A DNA stretch of 64,000 bases from Holothuria scabra (GCA_037179385.1 CM074185.1:8861371-8925370), one strand, 5' to 3'. Shown: positions 52,501 to 59,514, counted from the first letter of the stretch. Program-made: numbers and translations. The notes: a model not told the origin generated them from the sequence alone.

Positions 52501-54126
52501 GTTAGGTAACCCTCTCAAGGTAAAGTACCACCATGCTTTTCATTTCTGTGTTGAGCCACAACACAGCTGGGCTTTCCAAATTTTCTTACAGTTACCAACT
52601 TCCCACAATGATTGTAATTTAATAGACTTGTCCATTTGTGGCAGGTTTGTGTCTTTTCAGGGCGAGGAACTTCATAGGAAAACAACTTTGCTTTAAAATT
52701 TTCTATGAAGTCTTGGGACAGAATGAAACCCTTCATCCATGCTTGGGAGATCCTATAGCTTTCTATACTTCTCTTGTTGATGCCACAGTCATCAACACTG
52801 AATGGGAAACACTTGAATTTGTTTTAGGTTGTTCAATCTTGGGCCATGTATTCTGTCCATATCCTATAGATTGCCAGGAGCAGTGTGTGCTTGGTTTTTT
52901 GAGGCAACTAATATGAGGAATTTGTTACCCTATTAGATATTTCACCCAAGTCCCCCCCAAAAGTTAGGTTTGGTGGGGTAATCAAATTTTACCCGACTTC
53001 CTGCTTAACTCACTCAAGCAGGCTGCAAGTGACCACAAGCTTGATAACAGACAGCTTTCAGAAGATGTAAACAAAGCCGTAATAATACCGGCCAGATGTG
53101 CCACTGTCTGTGAGGTGTGAAAGGCAAGCAGTGGGGTAGCTTCTTATCTGATTTTTGCTGATCTTTGTTCACTGAAGCAAAAAGGTGTGGACAGACTTTT
53201 TATAGGCAGAGAGATTCAACATGAATGTTCTACTTGAGAATGGTGATAAGCATTTCACACCTCACTGGACAAATTGAGTATACCTGTAGGCTCTCCATGT
53301 CATTTATTAAAGCATGATGATTACTGAATTCAGTATGGGGGTTTGGTGGTGTGTCAACCAGCTGAAACTTGCTGTGTGGTTTCAAGCAGGAGTGGAACCC
53401 TATGAATTTCTACAATTCAGTGCAAAAAATATTGTATCTACACATAGTCAAAATAAGCCAACCATGAATCACAATACCTTTGTATGGTAATTAAAACTGG
53501 CTCAAGGGCATTTGCCCTTTCAAAAAATGCACCTACCCCCTCTGATGGAAGATAAGAGAAAAGTAAACCAAACATATTGAGTGTACTGTACCTGTAACTT
53601 GCAAACTTTTGTCTCCTTTGGTTCTCCTATACAGTCTTCATTCGGGAGAATGTCATGCCTATTTTTGCAAATGAAAAATGGAGAACATTTAAAGACTGTA
53701 AGCGACCTGGAGCCCGTTCCACAAAGAGTTATGCAAGATCTTAAGTTTGATTTACTGTTGACTTAAGTATGGTGAATCAAACTTAAGATTGTGTGCAACT
53801 CTTTGTGGAATGGGCCCCTGAACCATCAAGTTACAGAAAATGTGATCTTACTTTATCATCTGTTGACCACTAAAATACTGTATCAACTTTGCAATGGTTC
53901 ACACAATGTCATACAACAATGGTCTACTCTTCAAACACGATAACTATACTCTTCAAAATTTTGCAAAATCATTCATTTTACGTTATTAATTTCATTATAA
54001 AATATTATTAAGTTCTCACGAGATTCTATGGAGACAAGTCCTATTGCGTTGCTGAATTCCAGGACCACAACTTCTTGAACAAGAGCTCCAAGGACTGTAG
54101 GATGTCCAACTCCCATGGGATTTCAC
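22412..54126 (-). CDS. ADAMTS-like secreted matrix protein, 16 exons, 5' end missing (ADAMTSL2-like architecture)
   Basis: Sixteen exons join without a phase conflict to give 1415 codons and a TAG stop. Residues are numbered from the first visible codon. TSR1 is about 5-58, the ADAMTS cysteine-rich module 59-178 (CGVC at 154-157), the spacer 179 to about 285, a Ser/Thr/Pro-rich mucin-like stretch about 290-1015, TSR2-TSR7 1022-1379 and PLAC 1380-1415 (CCRTC near the end). No HExxH protease motif was seen in the window. ADAMTS-like proteins are non-catalytic extracellular proteins that bind fibrillin microfibrils and latent TGF-beta complexes; that role is inferred from the family. Seven TSRs, an insert after the spacer and a PLAC domain match ADAMTSL2 best, but THSD4, ADAMTSL4, papilin or a PLAC-bearing ADAMTS protease with upstream exons off-window remain possible. 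The signal-peptide exon was not found. The coordinates span introns; exons are listed separately. Confidence 0.9.
22607..22829 (-). repeat. tRNA-derived SINE, near full length
   Basis: The body reads cctattggttcaagtcgagc at the left. The tRNA-like head at the right, reversed, includes aacggtagagcattcgcctc (A box) and gggttcgcttccc (B box), with a tRNA-Glu-like CTC anticodon context. It lies less than 100 bp upstream of the PLAC exon. Confidence 0.75.
22880..24420. repeat. DR1-bearing tandem satellite, array 1 (~146-bp units)
   Basis: About ten diverged units in the intron before the PLAC exon, each with a form of tgacctttgacctccacca. The rightmost starts (tgacc at 23855, 24002, 24147, 24292) are 145-147 bp apart. 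A piggyBac-like MITE sits at 23413-23671. The array ends acaagcaaagtgtcgcaaac then acacacatg, like array 3. Confidence 0.9.
23413..23671 (+). mobile_element. piggyBac-like MITE inserted into the DR1 satellite
   Basis: TTAA (23413) / ccctttaccgctgtg ... cacaacggtaaaggg / TTAA (23671), inverted repeats with one mismatch over 15 bp. TTAA duplications are the piggyBac hallmark. The element interrupts a ~146-bp satellite unit at a position that reads ttga in its neighbours, so it is younger than the array. Confidence 0.8.
24482..24689 (+). mobile_element. TTAAAGG 300-bp MITE family, 5'-truncated copy
   Basis: cataccacag-like start is missing; atattacacagcatg, aaactgagattgtgtctgga and gaactggaaatgtttggggt remain, ending gccctttaa. 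It abuts the trailer of the DR1 array. Confidence 0.7.
24823..24955 (-). CDS. exon 15: TSR7 body
   Basis: 133 bp between acceptor ttcttgcag and donor gtgagt, phase 0 to 1. It begins [20 protein letters not shown] and ends [15 protein letters not shown] is a canonical TSR and POFUT2 motif. Read-through of the donor would give a stop after about 18 more residues; this could be a retained-intron isoform but is not required. Confidence 0.93.
26325..26490 (-). repeat. SINE body, truncated before the tRNA head
   Basis: ccaacctattggttcaagtc, ccagttgtggcttactggct and caattgcttatgg match the SINE body. The head is lost after gactcgacctgtg, where a TTAAAGG-family MITE begins at 26499. Confidence 0.7.
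26499..26807 (+). mobile_element. TTAAAGG 300-bp MITE family, copy in SINE
   Basis: Starts tttaaaggcagtcattcgcc right where the SINE at 26325 breaks off; interior ttggtacagctctttgattg and aacaaggattgtgtatggat; ends tttaggatgatgaatatatg and ccctta. Confidence 0.75.
27296..27526 (-). CDS. exon 14: TSR6 body with Ser/Arg-rich insert, start of TSR7
   Basis: 231 bp, 77 codons, phase 0 to 0, between acceptor cactttcag and donor gtaaat. It begins [20 protein letters not shown]. The C-terminal cysteines CSC are followed by a basic, Ser-rich segment ([16 protein letters not shown]), then WYTTRWSE opening TSR7. The insert is unusual between adjacent TSRs and could be protease-sensitive or heparin-binding; that is inference. 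Confidence 0.9.
28171..28502 (+). repeat. four-unit minisatellite (80-89 bp) in intron
   Basis: Units start at 28171, 28260, 28340 and 28421, each beginning with a version of ggattccagtgtccttgact and containing gttactcaataac and a pyrimidine-rich tail (ccccctccc). On the minus strand, the sense of the gene, the tail is G-rich. Confidence 0.9.
28826..28993 (-). CDS. exon 13: TSR5 body (atypical) and start of TSR6
   Basis: 168 bp, 56 codons, phase 0 to 0, between acceptor caattacag and donor gtatgg. It begins [20 protein letters not shown] and ends with WVAQSWNQ. The usual CSxxCGxG is shortened to CRGGC, so the first disulphide loop differs from a standard TSR. The remaining cysteine spacing (RIC...GTC) is conserved. 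Confidence 0.9.
29812..29973 (-). CDS. exon 12: TSR4 body and start of TSR5
   Basis: 162 bp, exactly 54 codons, phase 0 to 0, between acceptor tctttgtag and donor gtaagt. It begins [20 protein letters not shown] and ends with the next repeat's [16 protein letters not shown] has Glu at the fucosylation position, so this repeat should not be O-fucosylated. Confidence 0.93.
30202..30567 (+). mobile_element. MITE with CAGG...CCTG ends and gttgtcc subrepeats
   Basis: 366 bp with ends caggccttgattttca / tgaaaatcgagccctg (two mismatches), flanked on both sides by taagg (30197-30201, 30568-30572). The interior repeats ggttgtcc and its variants near both ends. In the intron between exons 11 and 12. 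Confidence 0.8.
32111..32318 (-). CDS. exon 11: TSR3 and start of TSR4
   Basis: 208 bp between acceptor ctgtacag and donor gtgagt, phase 2 to 0. It encodes [19 protein letters not shown], a classical TSR with CSVTCGGG, ending ECGTMEC. The last eight residues, WQVGEWSR, are the tryptophan strand of TSR4, which continues in the next exon. Confidence 0.93.
32331..32905 (+). repeat. ~560-bp interspersed repeat, copy 2, abutting exon 11
   Basis: gttaaaggggaacttcaagc, aaatctacacagcttggtga, tatcagcaaacaaagtt and gttcatatcttatgaacca match copy 1. It starts 13 bp upstream of the exon 11 acceptor boundary, so it now supplies intron sequence at the splice site. Confidence 0.75.
33901..34170 (+). mobile_element. 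MITE rich in ACCCTTTGG, inverted ends
   Basis: Ends cccagctgaaaattaccttt / aaaggaaattttctgctggg are inverted with few mismatches. The interior is dominated by repeats of accctttgg and its complement. The palindromic core ccctttgaacccaaaggg could form a hairpin. Confidence 0.65.
34580..34706 (-). CDS. exon 10: TSR2, remainder
   Basis: 127 bp between acceptor tgggagcag and donor gtacat, phase 1 to 2. It encodes [20 protein letters not shown], then [16 protein letters not shown] and EA. With exon 9 this gives a six-cysteine TSR with a CSATCRRG fucosylation-type motif. Confidence 0.92.
35718..36020 (+). mobile_element. TTAAAGG 300-bp MITE family, copy 3
   Basis: ttaaagggcaaaacctctca / gtttggggtgagagaacggg then cctttaa. 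Interior ttggctcagtcatttgattg, ctgagattgtgtctggatga. In the intron between exons 9 and 10. Confidence 0.8.
36343..36423. repeat. two adjacent snap-back hairpins with AA loops
   Basis: 29-bp arms (36343-36371 and 36374-36402, one mismatch) around AA, then directly adjoining 10-bp arms gcataagttg / caacttatgc (36402-36423) around AA. In the intron between exons 9 and 10. Confidence 0.9.
36792..37529 (-). CDS. exon 9: Thr-rich mucin region and start of TSR2
   Basis: 738 bp between acceptor ttttgcag and donor gtaaga, phase 1 to 1, only 121 bp after exon 8. It contains LSNITLD (a sequon), then runs of Thr separated by Pro, Ala and Val at roughly 36860-37120 that look like a coding minisatellite. 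It ends with [15 protein letters not shown], which opens TSR2. The low-complexity part is likely length-polymorphic. Confidence 0.9.
37651..39217 (-). CDS. exon 8: spacer tail and large mucin-like region
   Basis: A 1567-bp exon, unusually long here, between acceptor tttgttgcag and donor gtgagt, phase 0 to 1. The first residues ([20 protein letters not shown]) finish the spacer. The remaining roughly 500 residues are Ser/Thr/Pro-rich, nearly cysteine-free and carry several acidic patches, so they are probably disordered and O-glycosylated. Vertebrate ADAMTSL2 has an N-glycan-rich insert at the same place. This one is much longer and mucin-like, so homology of the insert itself is uncertain. 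Confidence 0.9.
40146..40350 (+). repeat. dispersed repeat, copy A (ACTTGTCC family)
   Basis: gctataatattgagcagttc, acttgtccgagtaatttttt and acttgtcccggactgtc recur at 55105-55290, including the upstream aagtctacttgtccacatg. Orientation is the same. Confidence 0.7.
40855..41042 (-). CDS. exon 7: spacer domain, second part
   Basis: 188 bp between acceptor cttttcag and donor gtaaat, phase 1 to 0. It begins [20 protein letters not shown] and contains [10 protein letters not shown] and an N-glycosylation sequon in PFNDTITV. The ALR...YVING and Y.R.E segments are typical of ADAMTS spacers. Confidence 0.92.
42041..42121 (-). CDS. exon 6: spacer domain, first part
   Basis: 81 bp between acceptor catccag and donor gtgaga, phase 1 to 1. 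It encodes [20 protein letters not shown] then YGGKNYL, matching the spacer pattern GY..V..IP.GA..I.......NYLAL. Confidence 0.92.
42328..42725 (+). mobile_element. hAT-type MITE, perfect TIRs and 8-bp TSD, in intron
   Basis: 398 bp with ends tagggctgtgaacg / cgttcacagccccta-type repeats (14 bp, perfect) and duplication tttttatc at 42320-42327 and 42726-42733. Subterminal repeats of cgtttagcgattaatcg occur near both ends. Confidence 0.92.
42851..43056 (+). mobile_element. TTAA-flanked MITE, family GGCTGATGGACCCC
   Basis: Ends ttaaaggctgatggacccca / tggggtccatcagccttaa, extending to cactaatggc / gccattactg. The bounding TTAA suggests piggyBac-like insertion. A degraded left half of a related copy starts at about 36030 (ttaaaggctgaagggtccca). 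Confidence 0.75.
43190..43738 (-). repeat. ~560-bp interspersed repeat, reverse copy
   Basis: ctcaagatatgaacaggtaa, cattccttgtcaatgtgagg and acatatttttgcttacactt are reverse complements of landmarks in the copy at 7878; ends cccctttaaa. Confidence 0.75.
44053..44205 (-). repeat. SINE body, truncated
   Basis: cggcccagtttccaacctat, ggttcaagttgagccggcc and cggctcactggcttgtt match the SINE family. No tRNA head is present. Confidence 0.7.
44467..44712 (+). repeat. CCCATATGGG-rich repeat element
   Basis: Repeated palindromes built on cccatatggg, plus cctatatgggccc near the left end and ggtcccatatgggaatg near the right. Probably a degenerate MITE; ends not fixed. Confidence 0.45.
44860..45112 (+). 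mobile_element. MITE with CAGGGATGTA ends
   Basis: Left cagggatgtaagctac and right gctagctacatccctg are inverted with one gap. A second inverted pair, gtgctgggt...acccagcac, lies within the left part. No clear target duplication. Confidence 0.6.
45490..46210. repeat. GATTAC/ATCG-rich simple repeat with a 162-bp direct duplication
   Basis: Dense runs of gtaatcgcaatc and its complement. A 162-bp block beginning tgttttgcctaactacattg (45864) repeats at 46026 with a few differences. The duplicated block includes a SINE-body fragment (about 45815-45880). Confidence 0.8.
46289..46412 (-). CDS. exon 5: cysteine-rich module end, CGVC motif
   Basis: 124 bp between acceptor ttcaccag and donor gtgagc, phase 0 to 1. 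It reads [20 protein letters not shown] followed by DGDGSSC, the signature end of the ADAMTS cysteine-rich domain, then moves into the spacer. The initial Met is internal, not a start codon. Confidence 0.95.
46525..46727 (+). mobile_element. foldback-type MITE, arms ~85 bp
   Basis: The left arm (46525-46612) contains aagaattctcaaaatgtcag and ccttcagaaaccttttcacg. The right arm (46642-46727) is its inverted counterpart, ending gttttgagaattcttttt. Only about 30 bp separate the arms, so the transcript could fold into one long hairpin. Confidence 0.85.
46744..47080 (+). repeat. ~560-bp interspersed repeat, rearranged partial copy
   Basis: ttaaaggtgaattattagca, aatttggtagaactgccttt and gagatatcagcaaatgaag follow copy 1. 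The part from about 46995 (ctccatggtctcacatg ... gtcaactcaacagatgga) matches the family in the opposite orientation, so an internal inversion has occurred. Confidence 0.6.
47084..47960. repeat. DR1-bearing tandem satellite, array 2, with leader
   Basis: Leader 47084-47166 (gagccaaaaggcttagtgg ... tttcaaatcgacagtgctt), then about five diverged units containing tgacctttgacctc or variants. The leader is shared with array 3. Confidence 0.8.
48205..48344 (-). CDS. exon 4: ADAMTS cysteine-rich module, middle
   Basis: 140 bp between acceptor tctctcag and donor gtaagt, phase 1 to 0. It encodes [20 protein letters not shown] and continues through VPDGTHC and GVCIDSECK, the conserved NPC.L.C / DGT.C / C..G.C segment of ADAMTS and ADAMTSL proteins. 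The exon lies between two arrays of the DR1 satellite (47.2-47.9 and 48.5-50.3 kb). Confidence 0.93.
48388..50440. repeat. DR1-bearing tandem satellite, array 3: composite pearl/HINE-like element
   Basis: Leader 48388-48467 (ccagaaagccaaaaggctta ... caaattgacagtgcttg), then 12 units starting at 48513 and spaced exactly 156 bp to 50229, then (CA)n at 50367-50391 and a perfect 11-bp-stem hairpin at 50409-50437. Unit core tgacctcaaatgacctttga. In the intron between exons 3 and 4. Reading frames here are by-products of repetition. Confidence 0.9.
50367..50391. repeat. (CA)12 microsatellite
   Basis: An uninterrupted CA run directly after the satellite array. A shorter acacacac tract stands at the same place after array 1, so the microsatellite belongs to the element. 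Confidence 0.95.
51156..51252 (-). CDS. exon 3: start of ADAMTS cysteine-rich module
   Basis: 97 bp between acceptor ttggcag and donor gtaagg. The translation begins [20 protein letters not shown], matching the family pattern CP..DFR..QC that opens the ADAMTS cysteine-rich region after TSR1. Leaves in phase 1. Confidence 0.92.
51645..51890 (+). repeat. tRNA-derived SINE, near full length
   Basis: The tRNA-like head (51650-51720) has atggtagagcatctgcctct and gggttcacttctc. The body includes cataagcaatggagtaggga, gccagtgagccacaactgg and gaaccaataggttgg. Best reference copy in the window for the family. Confidence 0.8.
53592..53658 (-). CDS. exon 2: TSR1, C-terminal half
   Basis: 67 bp between acceptor aaaaatag and donor gtacag. 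It completes a Ser codon and reads [20 protein letters not shown] then KLQ, supplying the last two TSR1 cysteines. It leaves in phase 0 and connects to DCPTG in the next exon. Confidence 0.9.
53707..53820 (+). mobile_element. short foldback MITE (GGGCCCATTCCACAAAGAGTT)
   Basis: gcccgttccacaaagagtt at the left pairs with aactctttgtggaatgggc at the right, and caagatcttaagtttgat pairs with aatcaaacttaagattgtg. 114 bp in total, immediately upstream of exon 2. Confidence 0.8.
54020..54126 (-). CDS. exon 1 (first visible): TSR1, N-terminal half
   Basis: Flanked by acceptor ttggacag and donor gtgaga; 107 bp, entered in phase 0 and left in phase 2. It encodes [19 protein letters not shown], the tryptophan ladder and CSxxCG motif of a thrombospondin type 1 repeat. 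CSRSCGPG fits the POFUT2 O-fucosylation pattern CxxS/TCxxG. An upstream phase-0 exon carrying the signal peptide must exist. Confidence 0.9.
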
Positions 54127-55104
54127 CTGTCCAAATATAACAAAGGTAGGTATTACGTTACCAGTATATGCCTTTTATGAAAGTGAAATGGTTCTTTACA
54201 CCATAGCTGGAAACTAGCTGTGAAGGAAAACCTGGTAGTCCCAATGATTTTTTCAAAAATGGTAGGGTTTTCAGCAGGGTTGGCCCAGAAGAGGTCAAAA
54301 CCAGTTTTGACCAGAAAGTGGTTTTAACCTTGTTTAAACTGGACAAAACTAGGTTTAAACCGGTCAAAACTGGTTAAAACCCATTTTTGTCACAGACAGT
54401 AAACATAAATTCATACATCCAATCAACTGTGATATAGGAACTTGATGACTCAGTAGTAAAACTTTGGTTCTCTTTCTTGCTGTTTGATGTGTTTCTTATT
54501 GAGTTATTCATAGCCCCCAAAATTATCTACTCTTAATAATGGCATATTGTTCAATGTGGGAACTATAAGAACATTATACAGATTGTATGCACTGCAAAAT
54601 ACTGCAGGGCTGGGTCAGGTGTTCATACAGTATGCTAGTGGTGGTTAATTTTACAGAAAGCCACACTGCTCTGTATTTGCTGAGAATAAGTTTTCTAGTT
54701 TCATACTATAAACATTTGAAAGAAACTTTATCAGTATTTTGTTCGCCTTCAAAAAAGTTTTACCATTGCATTGTTGAAGAGGGCTGGGCCAGGTTTCAAT
54801 GTTGGTTGTCCACAGGACAATCTTCAACAAACTTCAAACTCCCTTCAAATTGCAATAATTTGAGACAGTCAATGCCTTTTGGAACCAAGAGGTTATCTGT
54901 GAAACCAGGAAACTTATCTCACATCAAATGGGTTTCCTACAGAGATCCATTACCATGGTAGTGTCCCACACTTATATCTGTGACACCATGCAGAGTTTAT
55001 TTCAAGCATGTACATAAACAAGTTTAGAAAAAAAGGACTCTTTTTATAAAGGCCTTAAATTTTGAGACATGCCACTCAAGCTTTGACAAATTCTTTTCTC
55101 GTTA

Positions 55105-55290
55105 CTAGTCCATTGGGCTATCTGTTCTTTAAGTCTACTTGTCCCCATGCATATCTATTTTTCCACTTTTAATATGCCCTTGTGGATACTTTCCTATGGT
55201 ACTTGCCCGGTGGGCTACGACATTGAGCAGTGTACTTGCCCGAGTAACTTTTTACTTGTCCCAGACTGTCGGGGGATTTGTCGAAGCTTG
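55105..55290 (+). repeat. dispersed repeat, copy B (ACTTGTCC family)
   Basis: gctacgacattgagcagtgt, acttgcccgagtaacttttt and acttgtcccagactgtcggg match copy A. Not obviously a MITE; ends were not determined. Confidence 0.7.
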
Positions 55291-55395
55291 ATGCCAGTGC
55301 AATTGCACATCATCACACTACTCAAATCCCTGTGAGGAGCATGATGTTTTGCACACCAAGATGAAAAATAGGAGCTCATATAAACCTATCTTAGT

Positions 55396-55709
55396 TTAAA
55401 AGGCCCAACCTCTCACACCAAACTACAAGTCTTTTAAGGCCAGGTAAAGGAAACTCTTAATTGGATCAGCTATTTGACTGACTGCTAATTCAAACAATGC
55501 AGAGTACCCTTGAAGCTATTACTGTACACAGCATGATCTGTACTGAGAGTGTTTTAATCATATATACTGGGTTTTTCTGTACTCATCCTGAAGCAATATA
55601 AACTGAGATTGTGTCTGGATGAGGATGAATATTAGACAATTGTGGAAGGAGCTAAAATAAGAGGTCAGGAGAACTGAAGCTGTTTGGGGTGAAAGAATTG
55701 GGTCTTTAA
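55396..55709 (+). mobile_element. TTAAAGG 300-bp MITE family, copy 4
   Basis: tttaaaaggcccaacctctc / gtttggggtgaaagaattgg then tctttaa, with ttggatcagctatttgactg and gagattgtgtctggatgagg inside. Confidence 0.8.
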
Positions 55710-58153
55710 GAAAACAACATCTACCAAACTCCTTTATTTCTTGAGGAGTGTGATTTGTAGAATGCATGGAAAATCTAAAATCAAGGCCTGTTCTTATCGT
55801 GCTCTTTGGTATCTGATGTTTACCATGAACAATTATACTGAGAAAACAAAAGTGAGGCTAATGATTTTCTGATTCAAAAAAAAGCAAATTCTGTTTTCAT
55901 GTATATTTGAAATTCCTTTTTTTCCGCCTCAATTTTCTCAAGATTCTGTGAAATTCCCTTTCAGTACAGACAGGTATATAAGACGGCTGTCGGTGGTTGG
56001 CAATTAATCAGCCACTTGTCAATTCACTATTGGTGTACGTTTCCAAAAATTTCAACTTACAATTAACATTTTTCAAGAAATATCAAGTTCAGCTTCCAAA
56101 CCATATTATCCATGTCCTTGTATCACGTATGAGTGCTTATAAGTCATGAACTGAAAAAAGTTTCAAAAATTTCCAATTACTGTTTATCAAGATTCAAGAC
56201 CAACAACGCACATAGGAGCAGCTGCACATGGTACCAGTCAGCTGAAAATCATTATTACCCAGCTGATTCATGGTGTACATTGAACGAACCTCTGTTACGA
56301 AGAATCGGGCTTACTGATTTCCTACTTGTGTTTATGAATGAAGCGGCTTCTTTAAAAGTTTGCAATTCCCTGCTTCTAACGTAATTACTGAGGGAGGGGG
56401 TCATGTAATTGCCAATTGAAGTACAGCCATTCTCTGAGCGTTCTTCTAACCATGGAGCAGCCAGCTGAAGGCAGTGTATATATACTGTGTATATTATACT
56501 GTGTGCATGTAGCAGCGGGTCTCGGTTATGTGCAGCCTATGTATGTACATACTGTTATACAGGCAACTCCCAGGCCTGGTACATACCTCTATTTACACAG
56601 GCGGTAACTTATGCAATCTACAATAGGTCAAAACTAGGATATCTAGATTTGATGATCGCCTAAATTATTGATAACTCTAATGTTACACATTGTACTGTAA
56701 ACTTAGGTGGCTAGGCCCTTGGCCTAGTTTTTGTTTTGGCTTCAAGATGCACCATTTTGGGGGGCAGTTAGAAATGAAACAAATGGGTGTATCGGGCAAG
56801 TGTTAAAATTAAATATATCAGAGTTGATCTGGCAGCTGTCTGCATGGGGGGGTGGGCAGCAGCTACTTATGCCGTGGATAGTGCAGTGTATGTGGCCTAG
56901 CCTATACTTCGTGAATGATCGCTGCTTTGCAATACTGAATGTTGTAGGCCAGCTACAGTAGGCTGGTTGGTGCAGCAGGACCAGCTTCTTTTTTTTTTGT
57001 ATTTAACGATGAACCAGGGGCGGGACCAGCTTGCTTATTTGGGAGGTGTCATTACTGGAAATTTTGCACAAAATTACGAATTTTGAATCACAATTTCAAA
57101 AAGGGCAAATTCCATGAAATTCTGTAGAATATGTTAATTTCCATATTTTCCCACCTTTTGTTACCATCACGGAAAATCATAGGCCCAACAAAAGAAAAAT
57201 ATCCGTCTCTCAGTTGTAATTCTTCCACCTTCTGGCACAGTATGACCTCATGCATTGGTGATACTGTTAAGCCTTACACTTGATACTTATACCTATTTCA
57301 TCATTATTTCATAAATTTGTTTGATATCTCATATTGCCTAAGGCTATAAAAATATAATGAGAAAGGAACTCATGCAGAATGCCATAGCTTGCTAACAATT
57401 AGAGTGGGTTACCCCTAAAAGAAAAAAAGAGGAAAAGGAAACAGATATTCACAACAGCTCTGAAACATAAAGTTCAAACATAAGCCTACATATCTATGAG
57501 TACAGTATATGACTGTCATATTATACAGTAGGCCTATGCCTAATCACAGGTCAGCCTAGCTTTATACAGTATATATAGTACAATCAAAACCACAGTTATG
57601 TACGTTTCCCGAAAGGATACTGTTAGAGATCACCGTTGGTCCTTGAGGAATGACCAAAATGTCCATGCATCTGAGTGGGGCATTACCAGGTTCAATATTG
57701 GATAGCTTGGCAATTTAAATATCCCCACGAAAAGCAATGCAATGAAGAAAATCTCCTTAAGGGTAGTATCTCAACGACACTTGACAACTTAAGATACTGC
57801 GCGTTTATTTTCTCCACAAAACCATTCCAGTATGTAATGAACAGGCTATGGTATTCACCTGTGGCAATAACTGAGAATATTATAGGCCTACTAGCAAATT
57901 CTCTTAGAGAGTCAATACAAAGAGCTCTCTCCAGTTAATAAAAAACATGTATGTTAGCAGATCCCTAGTCATGCAAGGGGTCGCCAAAGAGGGCTAAGCC
58001 CCCATGATTTTTCCCAGATAGGCCTAATTTGATTATTTTCATTGACTTATTACTTGCAGTAGCCCACACACTTTGTCACCTTGAAAATTTTCCCGGGTTT
58101 TGCCTTCTTCTCACTCTGGCTACAAGCGGGAACTAGGCTATATAGCATATTAC

Positions 58154-58276
58154 GGTGACTGCCCTATATTCCGACAGCCCTATATGTTCCGACACCCATG
58201 TGCTCATCTACCATCAAATATCGGAACAAAAGGGGGCCGGACTATATGAGGGTGTAGAGTATATAGGGCTGTAACC
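58154..58276 (+). mobile_element. short MITE with 9-bp TSD (Mutator-like size)
   Basis: 123 bp with ends ggtgactgccctatat / atatagggctgtaacc (14 of 16 paired) and perfect 9-bp duplication gcatattac at 58145-58153 and 58277-58285. Nine-base duplications are typical of Mutator-like elements; hAT with a chance extra base is the alternative. Confidence 0.8.
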
Positions 58277-58463
58277 GCATATTACTGGAGGTATGTAAAA
58301 ATATCAAACCAATTCTGAACGGATTCTTGCAAAGGTACTCTTTAGGTTACTTTACTAAGTACAAGTAATTAGCATAGGCCTACTGAAAATATAGAAGAAA
58401 GAAGAAAGCCTATGAACTGGAGTCTAAACAACTCCCTCATCGTCAAGTAGCAAGTGGCCTAGG

Positions 58464-58612
58464 TCAGCCATTAAGCTTGGTGCTAAGCATAAGCCGGAAA
58501 ACTGCTTGGCGTTCAGCATAAGCCGGAAGACATGTCACTGAGCCACAACTGAAATATAGCCTTAGCCAGCCTGATTTAACCAACAAACTTAAGCCATGAA
58601 AACCTCATCTAA
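58464..58612 (+). repeat. SINE body fragment with internal duplication
   Basis: aagcataagccggaa occurs twice within 45 bp, followed by cactgagccacaactgaaa and ttagccagcctgatttaacc, matching the SINE body. No head is present. Confidence 0.6.
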
Positions 58613-59514
58613 CCTGACCTTAACTTATACGAACCAAACTCAAACTAATTGTGGCCATTCTCTACAAGCAACATCAAGCTACCTCTACCAATGGTTATTA
58701 CAGGTTTAAAACTAAGTTTTTTTGAAGTCTTCTTACAAACAAGACCAGCTACTACGGAACCTCCGCTAATTCAATCGCCTCTAAGCAGCAGCAACATTAA
58801 TTACACAAGGAAAAATAAAGTCTGAAAACATCTCTGAAACAGAATAAACGATTTCAAATCCACAAACAGCAAACACAGCCTTACACAGGCCACACAATAC
58901 TTCATGACACTGACACCCTCACAATACCCTACAGCTCGTCTATCCCAAAGAATCGACTGGTCTCTTGTTTTATACACAGAATGTACTGTAAATCCTCATT
59001 GAGTTAACTGTATGTGGAGAAAGTTTACACAGTAAAACTCCATTGCGATTGTCACCAGATGAGAAGCATTTCGACTTGCTTGTAGTCGTAGTGCGTTACA
59101 GATATGTAAAATACGGAGTACAAAGCGGATGGGTTGCGCATTGCTATATCATTAGTGGCTGTATATGTGTACATTGTTTTAGTCTGATCTAAGACAACAA
59201 CGAGTGTGGCTTATAATCGCAGGCTTAGAGGATTTTCTCCAAGAATGCAGTAAACTTCAAAGTTATTTACGACTTTTTAAATTATTAACTACTTGATGAC
59301 CCCATAAATTTTTAGTAAGAAAAATGTCTTTGACTTTTGTTTTGTAGAAACACTGTGTCGAGCAATATTGTAAAAGCATGCGGTATAAGTAATCGTCGTC
59401 GCTCATTTGTATGGATGACTTGTAATAGTCAATATCGACTTTGCAATCCGCGGTCCCCCGCAAGGTTTTGCCTGGTGAAGAAGAGCGGCTCCATAGTTTT
59501 CCCTTTCGGGAAAC

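Noticed and set aside
53581..53766. Plus-strand 61-codon frame
   Set aside because: Antisense to exon 2 and an adjoining foldback MITE.
54587..54961. 124-codon plus-strand frame
   Set aside because: Low-complexity, no recognisable domain, inside the presumed first intron; length is compatible with chance.
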